64,000 nt of DNA from assembly GCF_022539505.1 (NCBI RefSeq), contig NC_061514.1, positions 342,348,644 through 342,412,643 of the forward strand, written 5' to 3'. The notes under the pieces were generated by a model. That model did no database searches. It saw only the letters and a program-made list of their open reading frames with translations, and was not told the origin of the DNA. The DNA comes from Lolium rigidum (Eukaryota; Streptophyta; Magnoliopsida; Poales; Poaceae). The translations under genes and the position numbers were made by a program. This document shows, piece by piece, positions 45,421-55,613 of this stretch; position 1 is the first letter of the stretch; each line of letters begins with the position of its first letter.

Positions 45421-45750
45421 GGCCGGATAATCCGGGCCGGATATTCTTGAAATATCCGGCCCCCTGTTTTTGGCTAAGTCTTCGAGGAAATGTGGCTCAG
45501 TATGGGGGCCGGACATTTGCCCGGATAATGTCCCGGTATTGTACCAGGGCCGGATTATCCGGGCCGGATTATCCGGGCCGGATATTTTGGAAATATCCGC
45601 CCCCCCCCCGTTTTTGGCTAAGGACTGGAAGAAAAGCTTCTCTGGCATAGGGCCGGACTTTTGGCCGGATATTGTCATGGTTTTGTCCCTATGGCCGGAT
45701 TATCCGGGGGGGCCGGATTATCCGGCCCTTACTTAGGCCGGATTATCCGC
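45421..45750. repeat. CCGGATWATCCGG palindrome array in LTR
   Basis: Two tandem units of about 130 bp plus a partial third, each beginning GGCCGGATWATCCGGGCC and holding a CCGGATATT...AATATCCG hairpin and TTTTTGGCTAAG. Palindromes lie at about 45423, 45550, 45566, 45693, 45712 and 45737. The assembly gap lies about 50 bp beyond. Confidence 0.85.
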
Positions 45751-45801
45751 CCCCCCCGGAAGCAGCAACGGCTCAATTTTGGGAGGGGGTATAAATACCC
45801 C

Positions 45802-45901
45802 NNNNNNNNNNNNNNNNNNNNNNNNNNNNNNNNNNNNNNNNNNNNNNNNNNNNNNNNNNNNNNNNNNNNNNNNNNNNNNNNNNNNNNNNNNNNNNNNNNN
45901 N
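45802..45901. other. Assembly gap (100 N)
   Basis: Exactly 100 N. It follows a hairpin-rich, C-homopolymer-rich region that is hard to sequence. Confidence 0.99.
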
Positions 45902-46360
45902 GATCTGCCCGGGCAAGATTGTGAAGGTTTGGAGGCTACCTCAAAGTCTACCACAAGTGAGAGAGCTATTCCTTCGTGGGATAGGCTCCGGAGAATAGGG
46001 TGAGCCTTCGTGGCGCGGGGAATCCTTCGTGGGACCTCCACTCCTCCAAACGTGACGTACCTTGTTGCAAAGCAAGGGAACACGGGAATACATCCTCGTC
46101 TCCGCGTGCTATCGGTTATCTCTAACCGAACTCCTTACTTGTGATTTAACTGCCTGTGAGAGCCTTCGTGCTCGAGTTAGTTGTATCCTCATATAGGTTG
46201 CTTCACCTAGTTTGTATTAGGCTCACCTTTATATTCCGCAAAGCCTAATATTGCAAAGAAAGAATTAAAATCTGTAGAAACCTATTCACCCCCCCTCTAG
46301 GTTTACCATCTCTATACTTTCAATTGAAGACTTTTTTGCTCCCCACGCAACTCCACACCC

Positions 46361-46610
46361 CCCCCCGTGGATCGCCTTTTTGACCTCTGTAAAAAATAAA
46401 AGAAATAGATAGAAATTACAAAAAATAAAATCCTTCGAGTTGCCCATGTACTATGTCATCTAGCACCACTAAAAATTAACAAACATGAATTTCAACTTAT
46501 TATGCAAATTTGCGTTGCAAAATCATCAAACTGGATTTCTGGTTGCATACGAACTCGAAAAAAAACGCATAATATATCAAAATGTTCCCACGGAAATTCT
46601 ACATCTATCT
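46361..46610. mobile_element. CACTA interior fragment
   Basis: Matches the interior of the CACTA element at about 13660-13915: CGTGGATCGCCTTTTT, AAATCCTTCGAG, TATGTCATCTAG, GGTTGCATACGA and ATAATATATCAAA occur in the same order and orientation. No CACTA termini are attached. Confidence 0.8.
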
Positions 46611-47051
46611 ATCTATATGTACATGTCATCATTTGAGCACTCACACACATTTACACAAAGCATAGGGGCAAAAACGAGGCAAAATTAGAAGTTCATCGCC
46701 ACACCATGCACGGCAATGCAGATGTAGAGAACCCGCAAACCAATCAAACGGGAAGCCAGGCAAGCAGCATACACATGGGGAAGAAGCTTCGATTATGTAG
46801 GTAGCACTACATGAGTGAACGTACAAGCATGCCAGTTTGAAGGAACCTGAAGATCAATTCACAGAAGGAATGGATTACCTGCAACATAATAAACCACCAA
46901 TGATGTCATTAATTAGCACAATTTTACATACATATATATTGGAACTACAATAGTTATTTTTTTTCAGACCTAGAAACAGTTGCACCAAGTTCAACATAAA
47001 ATTAATTAAGTTTATTCGCAAAGTAGGCAGAGATGGAGATATATGTATACC
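46611..47051. other. 3' flank of the NLR-like gene
   Basis: Probable 3' UTR or downstream region of the minus-strand gene at 47052. A GTGAGG donor-like site overlaps its stop codon, so a 3' intron is possible. No other gene recognised. Confidence 0.4.
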
Positions 47052-50000
47052 TCACCTGAGTACGCTTACTCTGGGCAGCTTGGACTTGTGGTAGAGTGAG
47101 TGGCTCAGCTGGTAGAGAGAAGGGTGGTGGTTCTCTGCCAGCCCGTCCCACTCCAGGTTGTCCCACCATTCCTTCTCGCAGTCCACCTTCGGTGGCATGG
47201 TGATGGGTCCGACGGCCGGCAGACGCTTGAGGCTCCAACAGCCCCTGATCTTGATGGTCTCGAGGTTAGGCGTAGATATCCTACGCCCACAGATGCGCTG
47301 CAAACTAGGGAGCTCATGCAAGTGGATGTTCCTCAGAACAGGTAATTCTATAACTTTGTCATACTCTTGAAGCTTAAGGCTCAAAGGGAAGACCTCCCTC
47401 AGATCACCACAATACACTATCTCGAGGGTCTCCAAACAAAAACGATAGAAATGGTCAGCTGGGAGCGCATGCAACAGCATGGGGCAGCAATCCAGGTGTA
47501 AGAACTTTAGGTCTAAAAGGGAACATGCCCGATCCAGAATGTAGCGTGCTGAGAGAAGCTGGGATATCCATAATGTCTCCAGACTCGTAAAACCGCGCAC
47601 ATTACTGCCTTGGGAAACATTGAAGACAGTGTGCAGCTTAGGGCACCTCTCGACCCGGCACCATCTTAGTCTATTCCATGCTGATCCTTGGGGAGGTGCG
47701 GGGATACTAGCGATGTATGAGTTATCGTACACGTGCAGTGAGCTAGCCATGTCACATATAAAATCAGGCAATAAACTGGTATTAGAACCTATAGCATCCT
47801 CTAAAATCTTGTTGCCCGGCCCGTGCATGATCACCTTTATGATACATCTCTTTGTTGTGGAGAACCGTAGCAATATCTTGGGGCAGTCCCAAATCATTGT
47901 TGTTGCAACTAGGCTGCCCTTCAGCACATCTTTGTACTTAGAGACCACTATGGGACTTGTATCAGGTTGGACTTGCATTAATTTGTAGTTGTTTGTTCCC
48001 TGGACGTTGCTATGGCCAACGGTAGATGCACTAAAGATATCAATATGAAAGTGACCAAAGTATATCAAAGGTATTACTGGATAAAGGGACCTAAGGAGCC
48101 TTGTATCCGCAAGAGAAATCTGCCATCCACCCTCGAAGATTTCTTCTTTCTGCTGTTGGAGTGATTGGTCACCATGTGGATGTGCATGTTCTGCTTCACG
48201 TCCGCTAGCTGATACCGATGCTGAGGTGGTGTCAATCTGCAGAACATCCAGCCCAGGATCGGCCCGTAAATCCTGTGGCCACAAGATTGTACATAGCTTC
48301 TCGCAGCCAAGTAGGATGATCCGCTTGGAGATTGGATCGAAGCTAAAGAGCATGCTGAGGTCAAGGATTTTTACACTTGTGCCAGAGAGGTTAATCTCCT
48401 GGAGGCGCGCGAGCGACGATCTATTCATGACCAGGTTCATCAATTCTTTGCAGCCCCTGAAAGAGATAATTTCTAAGTGGCGACATCCAGAAACAATGAC
48501 AGTCTTGAGTTTACTGTTGGTTGATTTCCCATATAATCTTCCAATTTTATTTTCCGAAAAATCAAGCAGCTCTAGGCTTTCCATCTCTACAAACACGTAA
48601 TAGTCGTAAAAGCAGGGGGACTTTGTTATCCGAAGCTTGCAAATGTTAGGCAGTCGTTCCCGTAGTAGATGGCTCACGCCGTCCCAGTTCTTGGCTCCCA
48701 TCACATTGAGCTCCCTGAGCTGGGTCATGAGATCCAACATCCGCGTAGACAATATCCAATTACAATCCGTGTAGCGCAGGTCAAGCACCCACAAGCCTTG
48801 GAAACATGCCCATGACCTACTAGTGTTCTCATCTTGTTCCCCGCCTTCTGCATATGTGCTTCTTAGGTCTTGGCAGTGGTCAAGCCATAAAAATCTAAGG
48901 CCACGGCAGCATTGAAATGGAGGGGATGAAAAGCTGAAGCTGCACTGTGACAGTTTCAACACACCAAGCTTGTAAAAATGTTGGAACATTCCCCTAGGAA
49001 CGACTCCAGCTTCGACCAGTACAAATCCATGAGCTGGTGAAGTCCAGTGTGGTATGTTATCAGCATACGTTAGTAAGTGAGAGGGCAATTCTTTGTGGTG
49101 GTAGTCCAGATCCAGTCGGATCTCACCCTGCAGAGCTTCACCGACTTGCCATGCTTCACAAATATCTGTGATTTTCTGTATGATCACATCACATATCCAA
49201 TAGTTGCAGGCATGGGTAGGCAAATCATATTCAATGTCGACTACACGTCGACCGGTGCAATGTAGTGTCAACATATATAAGAAGCATTCAGCTACTATTG
49301 TAGGATCAACACCATGCTTGCATGCAACTTGTATAGCCTCTTCGTGCACTAGATAGGACCAGAGATGTTGTGGATCTTGCTCAGAGCGTGGAACTGAGAG
49401 AAGAACATCTGTTGTGTTCTTCTTCACGACCTCATCTCTCATCTTGGGGTCCATCCGGAACCTCCCTTGGAAGGTCCATACCACCTTGTTGGTCAAATAC
49501 CCGTATACAGGAAGGCCAAGGCGAGATAAGTCAACCTCCTCGTTGCTTCCATTGTGAAAAATCAACAAAAACCTGCGACCTTGAATGCTGCTCTGAATCT
49601 CTACCGCAACATCAACTATCTCAGTGCGGGAGCCTTGATCAGTAATCCCATCGAAATCATCTTCCTCGTCTTGCTTGTCAAACATATCCATCACCCGGGT
49701 GGGAAGCTTTAGCTGCTCTGCGATTTCTCTCTGCACCGCTCTTGTGTTCTCCCACTTTGAGCAGTCGATGTGGATGATCTGATCAAACTCCAATCCTGGA
49801 GGCCTGGTCGGTTCCTTTAATGCCAGGCGCTGAGCCACGGCTCGCAGGACGGCAGATGCCCCCAGCCCATCCCAGCCATCAAAGTAGATGACGTTCTGTC
49901 TACTTCTGTTGAGTTCATTGAGAATTCCTTCAACAGCCACATTAATGCTATCAGCCTTGATAACCTGCATGTTTATAGGATCACCGGTTCAAACGAGCTT

Positions 50001-50317
50001 ACTCTACATTCTATCTTAATTAATTAAGCAGGCAACCAAATCGGCATTGGTATTACTAGTAATATTCTCAATCATGAATTGAGGGACCCTCTCAACAGTA
50101 TTTGTAAAATATAAATTTGGGGATGGATACACATGTATGATGCAATTAACTACTGACAGAGCTAACATCTGGCTTAACCAAAAATTTACCACAACTGATC
50201 AACAGAAAGGGAAAAAGGAAATGGCAAAATTATGCAAAGTAGGCACAAATGAAATAAAGATCACAGGCTTAATGGAATAAAAGGTGGTTGGTAAATGTAA
50301 CATACCTCCGTACGCAT
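47052..50317 (-). CDS. NB-ARC/LRR-like protein with degenerate nucleotide-binding site
   Basis: One long uninterrupted frame of 972 codons (ATG 49970) on the minus strand. A better model adds a 4-codon first exon (50317-50306, MRTE), donor GTATGT and acceptor ATGCAG, with exon 2 at 49964-47052, giving 974 aa. Residues about 10-140 resemble an NB-ARC start: GWDGLGASAVLRAV sits where GxGGxGKTT is expected, IIHIDCSKWENTRAVQREIA resembles RNBS-A, and RRFLLIFHNG replaces the kinase-2 DD. Both the P-loop Lys and kinase-2 Asp are missing, so ATP binding is doubtful. Leucine-rich repeat segments fill about 330-960 (LGVLKLSQCSF, LWVLDLRYTD, LEEIN/LQEINLSGTSVKILDLS, LETLEIVYCGDL). No coiled coil is seen. 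It is probably a cytoplasmic immune-receptor relative, and signalling ability is uncertain. Confidence 0.8.
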
Positions 50318-50907
50318 GATGAAAACAACTTGGTAGGATCTGTTGATCTCTAGCCACTAGATTAATTCCATTTCGGGGTTAACATTGATTAGTTAACTGA
50401 TTATCAATCTCCAGATTAGTATCTCGAATCGTTCTCGATTGCTTCCTGTTTACATTGAGAACTCATAAGCGAGAAGAATAAATAAATATGGCTTGTATAA
50501 ATCTGCAGAAGCAGGCAGGCACATTGAGCAGACACGTTAGGTGAGCTAGTTGCATACCTTGGTTAAGTTGAATAAATGACACTATGTTGATTTTCGTAGC
50601 TGGATAGAACCCAAGTGGATAGTCCACACTCCACACGACAGCATGGACGGATCGGAGAGCAGAAAAGAGGACTTGCTACATGCTGAAATGAAATGTTTGG
50701 GGTGCTTCGTGCTTGTGTGTGTGTGCACAAATACCTTGGACAGAATAAAAGCAAGCGTTAGTATCCTTACCTTGAACTTTTGATCTTCCCTGGAGAGTAT
50801 TTGCTTTTGCTAAAGACAGAAATCGATACTTTGCTTGTAGCTGGCTGGCTGAAGGTTATAAAGATAAAGAAAAAAGAAATAAAGATTGCAACGCTTGTCC
50901 GCTCGCT
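50318..50907. other. 5' flank of the NLR-like gene
   Basis: Presumed promoter/5' UTR region on the minus strand. I could not pick a convincing TATA box. Confidence 0.4.
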
Positions 50908-51310
50908 GTCCGATCTTGCTGCTCACTAATCGAACAACTTTGTTTAACTTGCAATTCGTCCGATCTTGCTGCTCACTATTCGAACAACTTTTGCGCATGG
51001 AGAACCGAGACCTATTTACGGAGGTCTGTACACAGTTGGAGGCTACGGCGAGGGATACTTTTTCCCTACATGGGTGGCAGCATAGTCTACGGATTGAAGC
51101 CCCATCCACATCTTAGGTGTTATATGTTTCATCGTTTCGATATGTATTTCGCCTAGACCCTTTTTATTTTTGACTTTTTTGGTCCTAAAAAGACTCATAA
51201 ACGGCTGTGTGCATCCTGGTTGTGCAGAGGCTGGATGTAATTGCTTACCAAAAGTAATAAAAGCATCTTTTATCGAAAAATTCGAACAACTTTTGTTTAA
51301 CTTGCAATTC
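50908..51310. repeat. 50-bp tandem duplication split by a LINE insertion
   Basis: Unit 1 is 50908-50957 (GTCCGATCTTGCTGCTCACT ... CTTGCAATTC). Unit 2 starts at 50958, is interrupted after 50993, and resumes at 51296-51310. The two halves of unit 2 rejoin to one full unit when the LINE and one target copy are removed. Confidence 0.92.
50994..51280 (+). mobile_element. 5'-truncated LINE with 15-bp target-site duplication
   Basis: A 287-bp insert flanked by TTCGAACAACTTTTG at 50979-50993 and 51281-51295. It encodes the last residues of ORF2 (LFTEVCTQLEATARDTFSLH, then GWQH...PSTS and a stop at 51114) and a 3' UTR with GGCTGTGTGCATCC, ending TTTTATCGAAAAA. The duplication, truncation and A-rich end prove target-primed insertion. 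Confidence 0.93.
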
Positions 51311-51790
51311 AATATCTGGGGTAGGGTACTAGGGTACAGCAGGAGCGGTCAGCCTCCAAGCGTCACTGCCAGCAGAGGTTAACACTTTTTTTTTTCGTGA
51401 AAGAGAAAATGACACTAAAGCAGCGTTCTTACAGAAAAACCCAGAAACAAAGGAAAAAATTGCATTCAAACCCTTCTAGACCCCGACTCCGCCTGCGACG
51501 AACAAGACGAGTCGATTGCGCGCCGCGTCGCTGTTGCTCCTCTGAAGACCTTGATTCGGAAGCAATCCTCCTACTAGCGGGAAGTCGTCGATCAACGGCT
51601 CCGAAGAGCCTACACCTTGGGCCACCGCGTCATCCTCTCCATCTTCAAACCCGAACTCCCGATCCACCACATACCCCGATCTGGTGGAGGAAGAAGGCGC
51701 TCACCCGATCCGAAGAAGGACGAGCACCGGGAAGGCGGCGTTCCGCAGCAGTGCTCCGAGGACCACCACAGGGGAAGAACGCCGCCACCA
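51311..51790. other. GC-rich non-coding sequence
   Basis: Starts after a T-rich stretch (51387-51398) and contains GC-rich open frames without recognised domains. It may be part of a repeat, but I could not assign it. Confidence 0.35.
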
Positions 51791-52171
51791 AACTCCGATC
51801 CAAATTAATTGATCCAACTTTGTCTAGATATGCATGTACTCCCTCCATTCATAATTAGTTCGCGTTCTAGGTTTAATCAATGTCAAACTTAAAGTTTGAC
51901 TAAATATTTAGGGAAAAAGTATCAACATCCACAATCTAAAAGTTATAGTATTTGAACCAGCATAAGATATATTTTCATACTATGTGCATTTGGTACTATA
52001 GTTATTGATGCTTTTTAGTACACTTTTAGTCAAACTTCATAGTGCTTGACTTTAGAAAATGTTAGAATGCAATCTACTAATTAAAAACACAGGAAGTATC
52101 TAGAGCTAAAGCAAATCTAGATACATCTGTACCTAGACAAAGTTAAGTCAATTAATTTGGATCGAAGAGAG
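51791..52171. mobile_element. Outer Stowaway-like MITE
   Basis: The left arm CTCCGATCCAAATTAATTGA then CAACTTTGTCTAGATA is inverted on the right as CTAGACAAAGTTAAGTCAAT then TAATTTGGATCGAAGAGAG, followed by TA. The left terminus is eroded. Its middle is occupied by a second MITE. Confidence 0.8.
51839..52096. mobile_element. Inner Stowaway-like MITE (258 bp)
   Basis: Starts CTCCCTCCATTCATAATTAG and ends in the diverged inverse CTAATTAAAAACACAGGAAG, with TA on both sides (51837-51838, 52097-52098). It lies inside the outer MITE. Confidence 0.82.
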
Positions 52172-52179
52172 TATCAGAA

Positions 52180-53916
52180 GTAGACTGCATCATGTTAAGT
52201 GGGTTAAAAAAATTTATCACTGGGCGGTCCCTACCCAGCTCGGCAATGGCCTTTCGCTTCTTTTGTTGCAGGTTGATCACCCATGCTCTTGCAGTAGGTG
52301 AGACCTGGAGGTACCAACTAAATACACAGAATATAGAATATGGTGTCACATGGGCTGTTACACGTGAACAGATGAAGACACGAGGAATTTTAACCATCTT
52401 TCAGAAGCATCAGGCTTTACACACACGAACATATGGATATATTGAGATACTTTCATGGAAAAGAGTGGAAGCAAACGAACATATAGCTAGGGTCGGGCAA
52501 ACGAAAACGGGCCGTTTGGTTCCCGCGGGAGAAAGATTCTCCGCATCGCACGAACTTTAAAGCAGCTAAAAAGTTGGCCCAACAAGAACGCTAGAATCAA
52601 GTGTTTTTTCACGGCCAGGCTCGGGCGAGCGCAAAAGTGGGCCCATCATGGCTGGAGTCATACGAGCACCTCTACATAACTTTCTCACTAATTTGCATCA
52701 TTTTAATCATCCCTGATTTACAAAACGCTAGATCGGTTTGAAATATGATGAACACAAAAAAGATGTGTATTGATGTTACGAATCAATTCCCATGAACGGT
52801 TTTTTGGTTTTGTGGAGTATTTGAAAGGCAATTTCTTGTCCTGTTTGAAGCTTTTTTGACCGAATTTAGTTAAATTTGTTGCAACCGTTCACGCTTTTCA
52901 AAATTCCTTCCACGAGTAGTTTCATCTCACTGTCGCACACAATTTTTGTTTTCATAGTTCTCCATTTTACATTCGTATACGAGTAGATCTACGTCTTCCA
53001 AGTATACTGTACGTTGTTGTAGATGTACTCGTTTACAAATGTCGAAACCAAAAACATTGAACACGAAAGTAGTGTGAAATGGTGAGGTAAAGCTACTCTC
53101 GAAGGAATTTTTAGATGGTCGGCCGTGTACGAAAATTTGGCTAAGCTCATGCACAAATGGTCAAAAAGGAACACGAAACCGAGGTTGAAACACTGGACGA
53201 AACGACGAACCGATGACGGGAATGGAATCACAACGTCGAGGCACATGTTTTCCATGTAGATTTTATCACGAACGATGAATGGTTAGCCAGATTAGAAGTG
53301 ATTATGATTGAACTAGTTTAGTTCACAACAATCTTCCTCAACGTACATACAGCCAAACAAACTGCTTGTCATTTCTCCACTCGAGCTCAACTAAAATTGT
53401 TGGCATCCAAACATAATGAAAAATTGTCCCTAGCCTTGTATCCACTCATACGGTAGCGTTTGAGCCAAACGGAAATTTCTTTGTTTGCAACCAAACAGGC
53501 CCCTCGAGTACCTGCTTTCTAGGGATGGGGACGCTGCTCCGCTAACTGTCCACATACGTGGTGGCCTTGGGCTCCATTGTTCCCGAGTTCTCCCTCTACA
53601 ACCTGACAAAAATGCAGTGAACATCAGTAAAAACTATACAGGTTACAAATATCGACATTTAAAGAAAGAATACCCTAATTCAAGCAAAGGTAGCCCTCCT
53701 CCCCCAGGAACCAATATCAATCCGAGTGACCAAAGAGACCGAGAGTAGGAAATACTCCTAATCAGCTAGATCTCGAGGTGAGCAAAAAACTCCAATCTTA
53801 GAGATGAAGAAAAAGGACCATTACTACCATTTTAAGAAGAAAAATAAACATGATTGAGTCATTAAGGTCATGTATGCATGTACCACCCCCCTCCCCCGTT
53901 CGTGCGGGCATCAAGT
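52180..53916. other. Intergenic, no recognised gene
   Basis: Several frames up to about 120 codons without recognisable domains. No repeat limits seen. Confidence 0.4.
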
Positions 53917-54415
53917 ATTTTTTCTCGGCCGGAATTTCCGAAATTTCGGTTACCCTCAAGAATTATTGATACCGATAAAAAAAAATCGGCTACATTTGAA
54001 TTTAAACTTCAGTTTTGGTCAAATAGATGACGTATGATGTATTCAACAGTACGCTTGGTGCAACGTGGTGGCGGAAGTAATGACAGGATTTTCAACAACA
54101 AGGCCTCCATGCCCATGGCCGTCGTGGAAAAGATCAAGGAAGAGAGCAAGATTTGGATTTTGGCGGGCGGATATAGTTTCTTAATTAGTTGTTTTCCTTT
54201 TTTCGGATGGCCTAGGCCCCTGTCAATATAAAAGCCAAAGCTTTTGCCTAGCTTCAAAAAAAATTACTCTAAAAATATATTTGTTTCATGCTCAAATTTT
54301 TTGAATTTCAAAGTTTGTTTGAATAATCTTGAACAAAAAATCTCGAGATTTCGGATGTTTCGCGGTAACCGGAATTTTTGGGGTCCACCGGTAAAAAACT
54401 GACGCCGAGAAAAAT
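53917..54415. mobile_element. TIR element with TTTTTCTCGGC ends
   Basis: TTTTTTCTCGGCCGGAATTT on the left and CGCCGAGAAAAAT on the right are inverted. Inside them GGAATTTCCGAAATTTCGGT and GCGGTAACCGGAATTTTTGG form subterminal counterparts. About 0.5 kb with no transposase. The superfamily is not assigned. Confidence 0.65.
54045..54265 (+). mobile_element. 5'-truncated LINE tail inside the TIR element
   Basis: Encodes DRIFNNKASMPMAVVEKIKE then ESKIWILAGG, a typical C-terminal segment of plant LINE ORF2. After it come a stop, a 3' UTR and an A run at about 54257-54265. It sits in the middle of the 53917-54415 element. Confidence 0.65.
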
Positions 54416-54958
54416 AACCTTGGCGTGCACCATTTCTAGCTCGGGTAGGCCAAATGGGTATACTGGCTTAATGCACTATCATTATGAAACAGCCGCTCAA
54501 TCGCGTCAAGAATCTGCCGCGCCCGGCTGAAACGAACGGATGAACACGCGCGAGCCGTCGGAAGATATATCTGGATATGCTTTGACAGGAAAGATCCGCC
54601 GGATTGTGAGGGCATCTTCAGCGGGCGCGACGCATTTCGGACGCTCAAATTGTCCATGAGCGTCCGTTTGCGTTCCCAGACGGACGCCAAAATGATCGTG
54701 AGGAGCGAAATGTCCGTTTGCATCGGGGGCCACCTCCAGCGGTCCGACGCATTTTAGACTTCCGAGTGCTTTGTTTCCTTGCTTATTTTTTTTTTCTTTT
54801 TCGTTGAAGGAGCAAGTTTAAATGGCAAAACAAGTAGTACTGAATGTCTTGTTGCTCGAATCGAAACAATTCACCGGATAGATTACTTCAATCGAAAAAG
54901 TTCAAACATATTTAACATACAAATAAAAACAAATTTTAAAACATATATAAACTAAAAA

Positions 54959-55467
54959 CTAATTTTTGGCCTTCTTGTTAGAAGGCCCTGCCTCGTCGTC
55001 CAAACTCCTGCGCCTCTTGCTTGTCACCTCCTCGTCGGAAGAGGAACTGGAGGACGACACGCCCGTCGAGAAGTTGGAACTGGAAGAAATGTCGTCTTCG
55101 TGAATGGACGACGACGACGCGCCGCCCGCACCTGCGCCCTTGCCCGGGCCCTGGACTTCTTCCTTGCCGCCGCCTTGTCGTCCGCCGCCTCCTGCGCTTC
55201 CAGCCGGGCGAACTTGTCGTCGGAGTCCTCCTCCTCCTGCCCCTCCTCCTCGTCCTCGGCGTCGCTGCCAGCGCCGCCTCCATCCTCCTCCTGGCCTTCG
55301 CTGTCATTGCCGCCTCCGTCCTCCTCCTCCTCCTCACTCGACATGGAGGCAGGGTCGCTGGGCGTGGAGCCCGGATTGCTTGGCGTCGCAGGAGATTCCC
55401 ACCAATGCAGAAATCCGGGCGACTTGCCCTCGCTCTCCGAGTCCGACGGCAGCGTGTAGTCGCTCAT
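54959..55467 (-). pseudogene. Acidic Ser/Glu-rich ORF of the Harbinger element, frameshifted
   Basis: ATG 55467 gives MSDYTLPSDSESEGKSPGFL, then SSEEEEEDGGG and EDEEEGQEEEDSDDKFARLE and a basic segment with KKSRARARAQ. After a frame change near 55150 the family-like ending reads SSSIHEDDISSSSNFSTGVS, then SDEEVTSKRRRSLDDEAGPS and a final basic KKAKN before TAG (54959-54961). The basic end looks like a nuclear localisation signal. I do not recognise a catalytic or DNA-binding domain. It is neither the transposase nor the ORF1 type seen elsewhere in the window. Confidence 0.55.
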
Positions 55468-55613
55468 GGCGTGCCGGTGTTGGAGAAGAAGAAGAAGAAG
55501 AGGAAAAAGAAGGAGGCGGTTCGACTTGAATTACCGTAGACACAGGGGTTATAATCTGCGGGATTAACGGCGGCGCGTATAACGAAGAGACTGGCGGTTG
55601 CTCTTCCGCCCGT

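Larger units (their letters stand above)
45267..46322 (+). mobile_element. LTR with internal palindrome array and assembly gap
   Basis: Starts TGAAAGAACATCTCTCACAT and ends CTATACTTTCA, giving a TGAAAG/CTTTCA terminal inversion typical of an LTR. The 3' part (CTATTCACCCCCCCTCTAGG) parallels that of 32744-35069. It contains the CCGGATTATCCGG array and a 100-N gap. No flanking 5-bp duplication is seen. Confidence 0.65.

Noticed and set aside
45421..45750. CRISPR-like array
   Set aside because: The repeats are palindromic parts of about 130-bp tandem units in a plant LTR, with no regular spacers, and the genome is eukaryotic.
55021..55539. Plus-strand Arg- and Pro-rich frames of 119-172 codons
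   Set aside because: They are antisense to the acidic minus-strand ORF, where GAG/GAC-rich codons read as Pro/Ser/Leu/Arg on the other strand.
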